The notes beneath the pieces are model-generated. The model was given only the letters and a program-made list of their open reading frames with translations, did not search any database and was not told the origin of the DNA. A program made the translations under genes and the position numbers. Shown here piece after piece: positions 32,883 through 44,326 of a stretch of 64,000 nt of DNA. Position 1 is the stretch's first letter. The number at the start of each line of letters is the position of its first letter. Source of the DNA: Isoperla grammatica (taxonomy: Eukaryota > Arthropoda > Insecta > Plecoptera > Perlodidae); assembly GCA_945910005.1 (NCBI GenBank), contig OX246743.1:6541084-6605083 (forward strand), in the 5' to 3' direction.

Positions 32883-33053
32883 TCATGAATATAGTAGAAA
32901 GCTCAGATTAGCGTGAGAGTAGCTGCCAAGAGCTTCATTGTCTGATTTTAACTGGCACTCCTGAGCAACGTCTAGCTCATGCTCTGTGCTGAGAACGGTA
33001 TCAACATACATGGTGGCAAGATCTTTCATGGCTGCTCTCTTACCCGGCTTCAT
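32883..33053 (-). CDS. 56-codon frame, possible relic exon or small ORF
   Basis: A minus-strand frame begins MKPGKRAAMKDLATMYVDTV and ends ALGSYSHANLSFLLYS before TGA. Its composition is protein-like (charged, helix-forming, no low complexity) and the local base composition is less AT-rich than the flanks. An in-frame TGA precedes the ATG by two codons. No domain was recognised. It could be a fragment of a degraded gene, a small peptide gene, or chance. Confidence 0.25.
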   Translation of the reverse strand: MKPGKRAAMKDLATMYVDTVLSTEHELDVAQECQLKSDNEALGSYSHANLSFLLYS

Positions 33054-33117
33054 ATCAGGTCACACTCAGAGTAGCTTCACACCTGAAGGTCATACCAAGT
33101 ACAATATGGAGCTATGT

Positions 33118-33140
33118 AAAAAAAAAAAAAAAAAAAAAAC
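33118..33140 (+). repeat. Poly-A tract
   Basis: An A-run of about 22 bases with no recognised SINE or LINE body immediately upstream. Confidence 0.9.
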
Positions 33141-33384
33141 TAATTAGAACCGACACAGAATGTATAAATAGTCTACCTCGCAGTTTGGCCTTATCCACCC
33201 AGTAGAAGTCGTTACAAATTTAAGTTAACAATTACTCTGGCAAAGGAGATTGTCTTCGTTTAATTCAGTTAATATTACATACGTTAATCTTAGTTATATT
33301 ATTGTATATTGATGTTCTTGTTTATTTAATACAATTGCTGTAATTATATTAAAGTTCGACTTGTTCAGTATTGTGTGATCACAC

Positions 33385-33890
33385 AGAATAAACGAGGAGA
33401 AGAAGAAAGAAATGAAGAATAATAAGATGGAAGTAGGAAAAGTGGAAATTAGGAAAATAAGAGAACAGTAGGGCAAGGAAACGCGAAGACCAGGACAAGA
33501 AGAGATTAGAAGGCCTGAAGAAGGCGGAATGCAGAGTCGAGTTTAGTATATGATTTGTTTATGGTTGCTATATGGAGTTTAATCTTCTTATTGAAAATAG
33601 CATGTAATAAAACAATCCCATAGCAACGAATCGTGATCGTAACTGACACTTGACTGTGCATTAAAGAAAATGAAGACATACAGACTCGGAAAGAATAGAC
33701 TAGGAAGACGACTTGAAGAAGAGTTATGTATTAAGAAAGACGAATAAATAGAAAGAGAAAATGTTATAGAAGAAGAGGACTATAAGAAAAGGAGGCAACA
33801 AAGGGAAACAAGACAGGAAAGTGAAACATACAATGAAGAGATGATAAAGGAGACAAGTGAGAAAACCTTTTAGAGAATGAAATATCGACT
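33385..33890 (+). other. Strongly purine-rich strand, split by a hairpin
   Basis: The plus strand at 33385-33540 and again at 33662-33890 is dominated by A and G (for example GAGGAGAAGAAGAAAGAAAT). The two blocks flank the hairpin at 33545-33660. Frames within it give only Lys/Glu-rich stretches with stops. It may be a decayed low-complexity repeat. Confidence 0.6.
33545..33660. repeat. CATAGCAAC hairpin, copy 3
   Basis: GATTTGTTTATGGTTGCTAT is on the left and CCCATAGCAAC on the right, with an inner AATAGCATG. Immediately right, ACTGACACTTGACTGTGCAT is the complement of a word in the 155-bp array at 11135 (GCACAGTCAAGTGTCAG). That word also lies next to the hairpin at 12340. Confidence 0.6.
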
Positions 33891-34446
33891 TTGAGTATTC
33901 AGGCTCACAGTCGTAGTGCGGAAGAGTAAGTAACAATGAATAAGAGTAATACACGTGTATACGCGAAAGCGTGGTAAACGTAATTTCGTATAAGACTTTA
34001 TATATTTCAAGTATGTATCATCACATAAAGTCGCGTGATTGCTACCAAAATGGCAGCCTTCAATTTGCAACTATTCTATATCGGTCATGCGATTTACCTA
34101 GTCTTATTATCTACACCAGCATCTTTGTAGTTTGCACTTCACGTGCTGGGGGACTTCTTATCTGTTAGTTAAGTCGTAAGCACACTGCAAGCTGGACTCA
34201 CTAAATGACGTCATTGTTCGAGCATGAATCTCAAAGTTTGCGAGATAAGTCTCGGAGTTTACGAGAGTGGAACTTCTCGTTTTACATAATATTGAATATT
34301 CAATATGGCTCTGGTAATGTGTGCATGTTATTACTCTATTTAAATTCAATTATCCAATTTCGTAGAGTGTTGTTAGCGAGTCTTGAAAGAAGAGTGGGAT
34401 TGCTTTGTGGTGTTCCATGAACGAATGTCATTTATTTAAGGCCGTA
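33891..34446. other. Spacer
   Basis: Short overlapping frames on both strands, no domains, no repeat recognised. Confidence 0.5.
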
Positions 34447-34805
34447 AGTGCACCTACCCTGAGGAAACTTCTATTTCTGTCAGTTATAATTGCATTTATA
34501 AATGATTTAGAATTTTAAAAAAATGCATCCCTTACAGACGTTAGCGCAGTCTCATTATTTTTTTAAGTTTCTACTCAACATTTCCGTTTTACATATGCTT
34601 GTAATTAATTTGAAAGGTGTGTTCCAACATGATATAACATTTGAAAAATTCAAATATATTTATTGGAACAAAGAACCATTCATTAGAAAGAGAAGTATAT
34701 TCTCTAGGAGATGACATATCTTGTTTTACTTTGTGACGATTTAAAGCATTTTAAAACTGTAACTGACAGAAATCGGAGGTTCCACATCAGGGTAGGTGGC
34801 CATAC
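34447..34805. mobile_element. MITE with ~45-bp imperfect inverted repeats
   Basis: CACCTACCCTGAGGAAACTT, then TTTCTGTCAGTTA, on the left match the inverted right end CACCTACCCTGATGTGG, then TTTCTGTCAGTTA. The AT-rich interior has no transposase frame. A half copy lies at 2655-2800. Confidence 0.7.
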
Positions 34806-35069
34806 AGACATCCGCATGTGGCTTTGTGCATGAGCCTGTTAATGTGAGTGGGTAAGTGGTAACCAGCGCAGTTTGATGACAAATCTCGGCCAGTGTCTAG
34901 CAGAAACAATCTGAATGCGCACGAGGCACAGCAACGGGCAAGTTTATAGAGTAACCCCAAGTTATTTGTTTGTAAAGTGTACAGACACGGCCCCTCCGGA
35001 CTTGTCTAGGACGAGCAACTCGCTCTGTGTGATCCATCAATACAGTAGAGCCAGACGTCGTATTGAACC
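34806..35069. other. Spacer
   Basis: Nothing recognised. Confidence 0.45.
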
Positions 35070-35455
35070 TTTTTGTCCGTATAAACAGTAAACACGTCCT
35101 GCATCACAGCTACACGATATTGTGTATGACCACAGTCATGTCCGTATAAACCCGTGCTATAGCTATGTAATATTGTGTATGACCACAGTCATGTCCGTAT
35201 AAACCCGTGCTATAGCTATGTAATATTGTGTATGACCACAGTCATGTCCGTATAAACCCGTGCTATAGCTATGTAATATTGTGTATGACCACAGTCCTGT
35301 CCGTATAAACCCGTGCTATAGCTACACGATATTGTGTATGACCACAGTAATGTCCGTATAAACCCGTGCTATAGCTATGTAATATTGTGTATGACCACAG
35401 TCATGTCCGTATAAACCCGTGCTATAGCTATATGATATTGTGTAGACCACAGTCA
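35070..35455 (+). repeat. 53-bp tandem repeat, about 7 copies
   Basis: The unit contains TGTCCGTATAAACCCGTGCT, ATAGCTATGTAATATTGTG and TATGACCACAGTCA. Full copies start near 35140, 35193, 35246, 35299, 35352 and 35405. The first, diverged copy lies at about 35078. Units with CTACACGAT replace CTATGTAAT in places. Confidence 0.93.
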
Positions 35456-35659
35456 TGTTGTACTTACGTTTGTTGTCAGGTAGTGGGTTGTTTTGAAACA
35501 ACGTTACATTATTGAGTAGCATCACCTTCAATTTGTTCATAGAGGTACTCAACAAAATACAGTAATTATTGTATTTGATATGATGTGTTGCTTTGCGTCT
35601 CTATTATTACTATCTTCTATTCGTGACGATGAGGTGGATAACTAAAGTAGAAGGACAAT

Positions 35660-36060
35660 TAAAAGAACCTTGCGTTATGCGGGGTATGAACCCACATCTC
35701 TTGTAAAGGTCTCTCACAGCAAGAAGTAATATAGTATCAGGACAGCCCACATTTAGTTTCCAACTTAACAAGGGCGAATCACTAACGTTTGTCCCGATTA
35801 TCTAGTACAATTTGGTTGCGTTAAGTTTTTTGCCGGTAACGTACACGAAAACGTGCAAGCAGGTTTCCGTCAAAAAACTGAACGCAACGAATTTGTACTA
35901 GATAATCGGGAGAAACGTCAGTGATTCGCACTTGTTAAGTTGGAAACTAATTGTGGGCGGTCCTGACTCTCTGACACTACCTTACTTCTTGGTGTGAGAG
36001 CATTTTACTATGTAGCGCTGGCTTAGGACCTGCGCTCCAACCGCATGAGCCACCATGGAC
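35660..36060 (-). mobile_element. tRNA-headed SINE split by a foldback element
   Basis: On the minus strand a box-A-like GGTGGCTCATGCGGTTGGAG (36035-36054) and a box-B-like GGGTTCATACCCCGC (about 35679-35693) are about 345 bp apart. Removing the foldback at 35707-36003 brings them to about 50 bp, the normal spacing. The head therefore appears interrupted. Confidence 0.5.
35707..36003. mobile_element. Foldback/MITE with ~130-bp inverted arms
   Basis: The arms contain, from the outside in, CTCTCACA, CAAGAAGTAA, CCCACA.TTAGTTTCCAACTT, CGAATCACT, CCCGATTATCTAGTACAA and GTTGCGTT.AGTTTTTTG, in inverted order on the other side. The loop is about 30 bp and includes ACGTACACGAAAACGTGC. No coding capacity. 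Confidence 0.8.
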
Positions 36061-36310
36061 GGCAGTTATCACAGATATGTCTTTATTGGTAAATACAGTG
36101 GGAGGAACAAGATGATGAAATATACTCGTGTCAACCTCTTTTCCGCACAGTCCCCACCCCCTCTCACACACCAGGCCATAAGAACTGCCTACCCGTTAAT
36201 TTTGCTCATTGTGATTCAGTTTTGCAACTAAATATAGATAGACATTAACTAATATGTTATTAAAGATTTCAATCTTGACTTGATGAAAGTTAACAGGGAA
36301 GGATACCTCA
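36061..36310. other. Spacer
   Basis: Nothing recognised. Confidence 0.45.
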
Positions 36311-36649
36311 ACGTCAAAAACCGCACCACATTTTCATTTTTAAATTATATCACAAGAATATACTTCGAAATCGAAAATCTGAATCAACAGCGCACTGTAG
36401 TTTAGTAAGCCCTACACATTGAATGCTCTAAGTTGTGACTTATATTATAATCAGTAATTTTTTGATAAATAATTAACTTTATTATTAATTTCTCGAATTA
36501 TAATCAAATTACTACGCTAATGGTTATAATATTGTATTTAGTCTGTAGGGCTTACTAATACACAGTGCGCTGATGATTTAGATTTTCGGTTTCTTGTTGC
36601 AATCTTGAGATATAATTTAATAACGAACATTTTCTGCGGTTTTTGACGT
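36311..36649. mobile_element. MITE with ~110-bp inverted repeats
   Basis: ACGTCAAAAACCGCA, TTAAATTATATC.CAAGA, CGAAAATCT.AATCA, CAGCGCACTGT and TAGTAAGCCCTACA occur in this order on the left, and inverted on the right (36541-36649). The AT-rich centre is about 120 bp. No transposase. Confidence 0.8.
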
Positions 36650-37820
36650 AGAAACTACTCTTCGCTCATGAAATGAAATCAAGCTTGGAAGCACAACAAA
36701 ATGGCCCCTTGCTTCGAACTCCTAGAGTTGAGTGATTTGCTTTACAGCTTCATTCACTTCAACGGATATGAAGTTTATTTGACTTTCCTAAGACAGTTAC
36801 ACATTGCAGGTTTCCAACATCTTACAGCAATCTCAACGATTTAATTGAATTTCACAATTATATTTCACCCAACTGACCGCGTGGTTGTAAATCTCAATAC
36901 AAATATAACCTTCATGTTTCGTACATATTCACTCTGACAAAGTTTTATTCGTTTCGGCAAGACAGATTTCATATAATACGCTGCCCCTTGTGAAGTTAGA
37001 GACGCAACCCGCAAAGCGAGTGTTATATAAGTTGCCTCGGGACGTTCAAATTATAGCCGCCATGAATCAGGGAAACTTTAAACTTTATAAAATAAACTTC
37101 TTTGTGGTTCAAACATGTATACCGGAATGAATCATTAGTAGGGTAATGGATTTTGTTGAATACAAGGAAACATTCTCCTCATGATTGCACTTTAAACGTT
37201 ATATTCAAGAGGAAAAAATAGTAGTATAAACTATATACAATAAATTTGTGTATACGTCACTGGTAGCCAGACATACGGACGTCACTACTCAAGTAGCAAC
37301 AGCAACATCAACAGCAACATCTCCGTCAGTTGAGATGTTGCAAGCGGTAATATTCATTACTTTATAATTGAAACAGTTTGCCTCCAGTCTCTTCGAAAAC
37401 TTATAATGAGAGCGATTAATTAATTAATGTATACAGCACCATTGAAACTGAACGATGTGCTCTAAATGTGCGCACTCAAACTCATTACCATTTCATATTC
37501 AAAAGGAAATTATTTTCGTTTCATTAGTTGGATTATTTAATTTATAATAACCATCTTCAAATTATAATCTTTATTTTAATTAATATTTGCTCTTACAGAC
37601 TTGATACACATTGTATGTGAAAACGATATAACATAGCTTCAAGTCTGAAGTTCTTCGTATATTTGTTTGGATATTATATACTATACTATAAGTTGCCTTA
37701 ATACAATAGATAGACATTCATTAGTTTACTTAAAAAGTTAAATCCGAATACCCCACACACGTATGTCCGTGAAAAAAAGATGTTTAATTAGAATAATAAA
37801 CTCAATTATAATTTCAAAAC
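36650..37820. other. AT-rich spacer
   Basis: No gene or element recognised. A short CAACAGCAACATC duplication lies near 37305. The minus-strand frame 37738-37983 is explained by the element at 37821. Confidence 0.55.
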
Positions 37821-38071
37821 CTGCCAAACTGAATGAACACTCATCATCTCGAATAAAGCTGCCCGAATGTCGCGCTCTCTCTCTCTCTCTCATGGTGACA
37901 AACATAACGCAGAGGACGTAAAACTCTGCAGCGGCATTAGGAGGGCTTTGAGCAGCTGCCCCCCCATCACATAAAGAGCTCACACGGTCGCTACGCGGCC
38001 CCAGGGGACCTAGGGGACCAGGGCGGGGGGGGGGGGGGGGGGGGGGGCTCGCGTGTAATGAAGTCCACCTG
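37821..38071. repeat. 251-bp dispersed GC-rich element, copy 1
   Basis: It begins CTGCCAAACTGAATGAACAC and ends TGTAATGAAGTCCACCTG. Inside are a (CT)n run (about 37873-37891) and a G-run of about 20 (38027-38047). A near-identical copy lies at 43866-44116, and outside those limits the two loci differ, so this is a discrete repeat. The minus frame is open in both copies (SLCDGGAAAQSPPNAAAEFY onward), with an RERERAR stretch from the GA run. Its class is unknown, with no terminal inverted repeats. Confidence 0.8.
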
Positions 38072-38539
38072 CCCCGCTACAGAGAGTTAACGGTATCCGG
38101 GTTCCGTTTCGTAAGCCGGTTCATTGGAATAACTAACGTTCAGGCAGAAGTTTTTTAACTTCTAATAAGAGTCCAGTTCCATTACTTCTTGTCTTAGGAA
38201 TAAGTAAACGGTGACTCTGGAGCTGTCCTAGCAACAAAGCACTCAATAAATTCAAAGTTGTTCTGAATCGGCCTTGTTCATTCTGACCTTTGTCCGCAGG
38301 TGTTCGCACTGTCCAATCACTGATTCATATGTTTCGTATTTGAAATATCGATCTTTGATTGGTTACCGCTTTCTTGCCGATGGTGTTTGGAGCCTACAGG
38401 GCTGGTTTAGTCGCATTAAATTAAAGCCCCCCACTCCAAATCAGTTTCGTTACTGAGTGGGTAGACTCTAAATGTGAATTTATTTTATTTATTTAAGGTA
38501 TCAAGATTATTAAATATAGCGGACAAATGTACTAATTAT
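38072..38539. other. Spacer
   Basis: No supported feature. The frame at 38274-38456 has no domain. Confidence 0.5.
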
Positions 38540-38704
38540 GAAACAAACGATCGAACACGGTAATCAAATGTACACTCATCAATTGCGTTACATTTCAGCA
38601 GCCTTTCTCAGACCCCGTAATACCATCGCGTCTGAGGAAGGCAGCGGTTGCTGCAGAAATATTACGCAATTAGTGAGTGCAAATTTTATTACCGTGTTTG
38701 TTTC
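38540..38704. mobile_element. Foldback with hammerhead-like GCAGC motif
   Basis: The arms (38540-38613 and 38630-38704) are inverted copies sharing GAAACAAACG, AACACGGTAAT, AATTGCGTTA, TTTC..CAGCAGCCTTTC and CTCAGAC. On the plus strand the right arm reads CTGAGGAAGGCAGC, then GGTTGCTGCAGAAAT. Its order matches a hammerhead core (CTGATGA, stem II, GAAA) with one core mismatch. Related words occur in Penelope-like repeats of animals. No coding sequence. Confidence 0.55.
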
Positions 38705-38817
38705 TGTCTTTGAGAGGGGTTTTATTCAAAAATACCTCGTTGTATCATTCGGTATAACATCTGGCACGTTTCAATGGAGCCTGGACGAATAACTCGCGTT
38801 CTCGTGCACGCCAATGG

Positions 38818-41800
38818 GGCGAGCTTATGTTTCTGAGCCAATCAAAAGGCTGGGATCGGCAACAACGGAGAACATAGCGAGTAAATGTTCATGAACCAAC
38901 CAATCAGAAGGCTGGGATCGGCAACAACGGAGAATATAGCAAGCAAATGTTCATGAACCAACCAATCAGAAGGCTGGGATCAGGAACAACGGAGAACGTC
39001 GCGAGCTTATGTTCATGAACCAACCAATCAGAAGGCTGGGATCAGCAACAACGGAGAACGTCGCGAACTTATGTTCAAGAACCAACCAATCAGAAGGCTG
39101 GGATCAGCAACAACGGAGAACGTCGCGAGCTTATGTTCATGAACCAACCAATCAGAAGAATGGGATCAGCAACAACGGAGAACGTCGCGAGCTTATGTTC
39201 ATAAACCAACCAATCAGAAGGCTAGGATCATCAACAACGGAGAATATAGCGAGCAAATGTTCATGAACCAACCAATCAGACGGCTGGGATCAGCAACAAC
39301 GGAGAACGTCGCGAGCTTATGATCATGAACCAACCAATCAGCAGGCTGGGATCAGCAACAACGGAGAACGTCACGAGCTTATGATCATGAACCAACCAAT
39401 CAGACGGCTGGGATCAGCAACAACGGAGAACGTCGCGAGCTTATGATCATGAACCAACCAATCAGACGGCTGGGATCAGCAACAACGGAGAACGTCGCGA
39501 GCTTATGATCATGAACCAACCAATCAGACGGCTGGGATCAGCAACAACGAAGAACGTCGCGAGCTTATGATCATGAACCAACCAATCAGAAGGCTGGGAT
39601 CAGCAACAACAGAGAACGTCGCGAGCTTATGATCATGAACCAACCAATCAGCAGGCTGGGATCAGCAACAACGGAGAACGTCGCGAGCTTATGTTCATGA
39701 ACCAACCAATCAGCAGGCTGGGATCAGCAACAACGGAGAACGTCGCGAGCTTATGATCATGAACCAACCAATCAGCAGGCTGGGATCAGCAACAACGGAG
39801 AACGTCACGAGCTTATGATCATGAACCAACCAATCAGACGGCTGGGATCAGCAACAACGGAGAACGTCGCGAGCTTATGATCATGAACCAACCAATCAGC
39901 AGGCTGGGATCAGCAACAACGGAGAACGTCACGAGCTTATGATCATGAACCAACCAATCAGACGGCTGGGATCAGCAACAACGGAGAACGTCGCGAGGTT
40001 ATGATCATGAACCAACCAATCAGAAGGCTGGGATCAGCAACAACGGAGAACGTCGCGAGCTTATGATCATGAACCAACCAATCAGACGGCTGGGATCAGC
40101 AACAACGGAGACCGTCGCGAGCTTATGATCATGAACCAACCAATCAGAAGGCTGGGATCAGCAACAACGGAGAACGTCGCGAGCTTATGTTCATGAACTA
40201 ACCAATCAGAAGGCTGGGATCAGCAACAACGGAGAACGTCGCGAGCTTATCTTCATGAACCAACCAATCAGAAGGCTGGGATCAGCAACAACGGAGAACG
40301 TCGCGAGCTTATCTTCATGAACCAACCAATCAGAAGGCTGGGATCAGCAACAACGGAGAACGTGGCGAGCTTATGTTCATGAACCAACCAATCAGAAGGC
40401 TGGGATCAGCAACAACGGAGAACGTCGCGAGCTTATCTTCATGAACCAACCAATCAGAAGGCTGGGATCAGCAACAACGGAGAACGTCGCGAGCTTATCT
40501 TCATGAACCAACCAATCAGAAGGCTGGGATCAGCAACAACGGAGAACGTGGCGAGCTTATGTTCATTAACCAACCAATCAGAAGGCTGGGATCAGCAACA
40601 ACGGAGAACGTGGCGAGCTTATGTTCATGAACCAACCAATCAGAAGGCTGGGATCAGCAACAACAGGAGAACATCGCGAGCTTATGATCATGAACCAACC
40701 AATCAGAAGGCTGGGATCAGCAACAACGGAGAACGTCGCGAGCTTATCTTCATGAACCAACCAATCAGAAGGCTGGGATCAGCAACAACGGAGAACGTGG
40801 CGAGCTAATGTTCATGAACCAACCAATCAGAAGGCTGGGATCATCGACAACGGAGAACGTCGCGAGCTTATGATCATGAACCAACCAATCAGAAGGCTGG
40901 GATCAGCAACAACGGAGAACGTCGCGAGCTTATGTTCATGAACCAACCAATCAGAAGGCTGGGATCAGCAACAACGGAGAACGTGGCGAGCTTATGTTCA
41001 TTAACCAACCAATCAGAAGGCTGGGATCATCAACAACGGAGAACGTCGCGAGCTTATGTTCATGAACTAACCAATCAGAAGGCTGGGATCAGCAACAACG
41101 GAGAACGTCGCGAGCTTATGTTCATGAACTAACCAATCAGAAGGCTGGGATCAGCAACAACGGAGAACGTCGCGAGCTTATGTTCATGAACCAACCAATC
41201 AGAAAGCTGGGATCAGCAACAACAGGAGAACATCGCGAGCTTATGTTCATGAACTAACCAATCAGAAGGCTGGGATCAGCAACAACGGAGAACGTCGCGA
41301 GCTTATGTTCATGAACCAACCAATCAGAAGGCTGGGATCAGCAACAACAGGAGAACATCGCGAGCTTATGTTCATGAACTAACCAATCAGAAGGCTGGGA
41401 TCAGTAACAACAGGAGAACATCACGAGCTTATTTTCATGAACTAACCAATCAGAAGGCTGGGATCTGTAACAATAGGAGAACATCGCGAGCTTATGTTCA
41501 TGAACTAACCAATCAGAAGGCTGGGATCAGCAACAACGGAGAACGTCGCGAGCTTATGTTCATGAACCAACCACTCAGAAGGCTGGGATCGGCAACAACG
41601 GAGAACGTCGCGAGCTATTGTTCATGAACCAACCAATCAGAAGGCTGGGATCGGCAACAATTGGAGAACATCGCGAGCTTATGTTCATGAACCAACCAAT
41701 CAGAAGGCTGGGAGCAGCAACAATGGAGAACGTCGCGAGCTTATGTTCATGAACCAACCAATCAGAAGGCTGGGATCAGCAACAACGGAGAACGTCGCGA

Positions 41801-43325
41801 GCTTATGATCATGAACCAACCAATCAGACGGCTGGGATCAGCAACAACGGAGAACGTTGCGAGCTTATGATCATGAACCAACCAATCAGAAGGCTGGGAT
41901 CAGCAACAACGGAAAATGTCACGAGCTTATCTTCATGAACCAACCAATCAGAATGCTGGGATCAGCAACAACGGAGAACGTCGCGAGCTTATGATCATGA
42001 ACCAACCAATCAGAAGGCTGGGATCAGCAACAACGGAAAATGTCACGAGCTTATCTTCATGAACCAACCAATCAGAAAGCTGGGATCAGCAACAACGGAG
42101 AACGTCGCGAGCTTATGATCATGAACCAACCAATCATAAGGCTGGGATCAGCAACAACGGAGAACGACGCGAGCTTATCTTCATGAACCAACCAATCAGA
42201 AGGCTGGGATCGGCAACAACGGAGAACGTCGCGAGCTTATTTTCATGAACCAACCAATCAGAAGGCTGGGATCAGCAACAACGGAGAACGTCGCGAGCTT
42301 ATGATCATGAACTAACCAATCAGAAGGCTGGGATCAGCAACAACGGAGAACGTCGCGAGCTTATTTTCATGAACCAACCAATCAGAAGGCTGGGACCAGC
42401 AACAACGGAGAACGTCGCGAGCTTATGATCATGAACCAACCAATCAGAAGGCTGGGATCAGCAACAACGGAGAACGTCGCGAGCTTATGATCATGAACCA
42501 ACCAATCAGAAGGCTGGGATCAGCAACAACGGAGAACGTCGCGAGCTTATGATCATGAACCAACCAATCAGAAGGCTGGGATCAGCAACAACGGAAAATG
42601 TCACGAGCTTATCTTCATGAACCAACCAATCAGAATGCTGGGATCAGCAACAACGGAGAACGTCGCGAGCTTATGATCATGAACCAACCAATCATAAGGC
42701 TGGGATCAGCAACAACGGAGAACGACGCGAGCTTATCTTCATGAACCAACCAATCAGAAGGCTGGGATCGGCAACAACGGAGAACGTCGCGAGCTTATTT
42801 TCATGAACCAACCAATCAGAAGGCTGGGATCAGCAACAACGGAGAACGTCGCGAGCTTATGTTCATGAACCAACCAATCAGAAGGCTGGGATCAGCAACA
42901 ACGGAGAACGTCGCGAGCTTATGTTCATGAACCAACCAATCAGAAGGCTGGGATCAGCAACAACGGAGAACGTCGCGAGCTTATGTTCATGAACCAACCA
43001 ATCAGAAGGCTGGGATCAGCAACAACGGAGAACGTCGCGAGCTTATGTTCATGAACCAACCAATCAGAAGGCTGGGATCAGCAACAACGGAGAACGTCGC
43101 GAGCTTATGTTCATGAACCAACCAATCAGAAGGCTGGGATCAGCAACAACGGAGAACGTCGCGAGCTTATGATCATGAACCAACCAATCAGAAGGCTGGG
43201 ATCAGCAACAACGGAGAACGTCGCGAGCTGATGTTCATGAACCAACCAATCAGAAGGCTGGGATCAGCAACAACGGAGAACGTCGCGAGCTGATGTTCAT
43301 GAACCAACCAATCAGAAGGTTGGGA
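38818..43325 (+). repeat. 62-bp tandem array, about 73 copies
   Basis: The unit holds CGCGAGCTTATGTTCATGAA, CCAACCAATCAGAAGGCTGG and GATCAGCAACAACGGAGAAC. Common variants are GATCATG for GTTCATG, AGACGG for AGAAGG, and CTAACC for CCAACC. A block with GAACGACGCGAGC recurs after 558 bp (42162 and 42720), which is nine units, so local higher-order duplication occurred. Each unit contains ACCAATCAG, a good CCAAT box. Because 62 is not a multiple of three, frames through it (for example 40503-40808) are incidental. Confidence 0.96.
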
Positions 43326-43865
43326 TCAGTAACAACGCCGCGAATGAAGAGAACTGTCAAAATAGTATCGACAAGTTTGATTGTCTGCACGGTGTATTCG
43401 CTTGTCGCAGTCTACAGTACTACACACTACACTGTAGGGCACAATTAGGCCCTGTATTATGAACATCGGATAAATATTTAGGGCGTATCTCAATATTTGG
43501 CCTGCTTCGCGTACTTCACTGAATAACAGCAACAATTAACAATTGTAATCAATTGACACTAATTGTTACGTAAGTTGGCAAAGCAGGCCAATATGAGATA
43601 CGCTCTTAGGAAACTACTTACTTGTTTTTACCATCTCAACCAGGCTTCCTATTGGTTGTTGCCATGGTGAAAACAAATTATAGTTGAGAAACTGTAAGAA
43701 TGACGGCCCCTTTTATATCCCCTCCACAGCTACCCGACCCCCCTCAACTCTGTGACAACCTGATAAAATTAAATACGTTATTGAAAATCAGTTTGTTTCA
43801 GTTGTTCAATTTGTTGTTTCGTGGATTTGGGGGGGTCGGGTAGCAGTGGAGGGGATAAGGAGGGC
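43326..43865. mobile_element. Nested MITEs, copy 1, truncated at the right
   Basis: This is the same sequence as 44327-44866, offset by 1001 bp. An outer inverted-repeat element starts at about 43449 (GCCCTGTATTATGAAC, then GGATAAATATTTA). An inner 125-bp element (43481-43605, TTA duplicated at 43478-43480 and 43606-43608, ends GGGCGTATCTCA/GAGCGTATCTCA) is inserted in its left arm. The right arm is cut off at GGATAAGGAGGG, where the 251-bp repeat begins. Confidence 0.75.
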
Positions 43866-44116
43866 CTGCCAAACTGAATGAACACTCATCATCTCGAATA
43901 AAGCTGCCCGAATGTCGCGCTCTCTCTCTCTCTCTCATGGTGACAAACATAACGCAGAGGACGTAAAACTCTGCAGCGGCATTAGGAGGGCTTTGAGCAG
44001 CTGCCCCCCCATCACATAAAGAGCTCACACGGTCGCTACGCGGCCCCAGGGGACCTAGGGGACCAGGGCGGGGGGGGGGGGGGGGGGGGGGGCTCGCGTG
44101 TAATGAAGTCCACCTG
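43866..44116. repeat. 251-bp dispersed GC-rich element, copy 2
   Basis: It matches 37821-38071 throughout, differing mainly in G-run length. It lies exactly at the junction between the truncated MITE copy 1 and renewed 62-bp units. Confidence 0.8.
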
Positions 44117-44326
44117 GGATCAAGCAGAAGAAGGCTGGGATCAGCAACAACGGAGAACGTCGCGAGCTTATGATCATGAACCAACCAATCAGAAGGCTGG
44201 GATCAGCAACAACGGAGAACGTCGCGAGCTGATGTTCATGAACCAACCAATCAGAAGGCTGGGATCAGCAACAACGGAGAACGTCGCGAGCTGATGTTCA
44301 TGAACCAACCAATCAGAAGGTTGGGA
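44117..44326 (+). repeat. 62-bp repeat, about 3 further copies
   Basis: It resumes mid-unit (GAAGGCTGGGATCAGC) and runs through about three units into MITE copy 2. These units match those just left of 43326, showing that the duplicated block includes the array edge. Confidence 0.9.

Noticed and set aside
38818..44294. Frames with repeated NQPIRRLGSATTENVAS or its minus-strand counterpart
   Set aside because: Direct translation of the 62-bp array. The frame rotates with each unit and no initiation or domain is evident.
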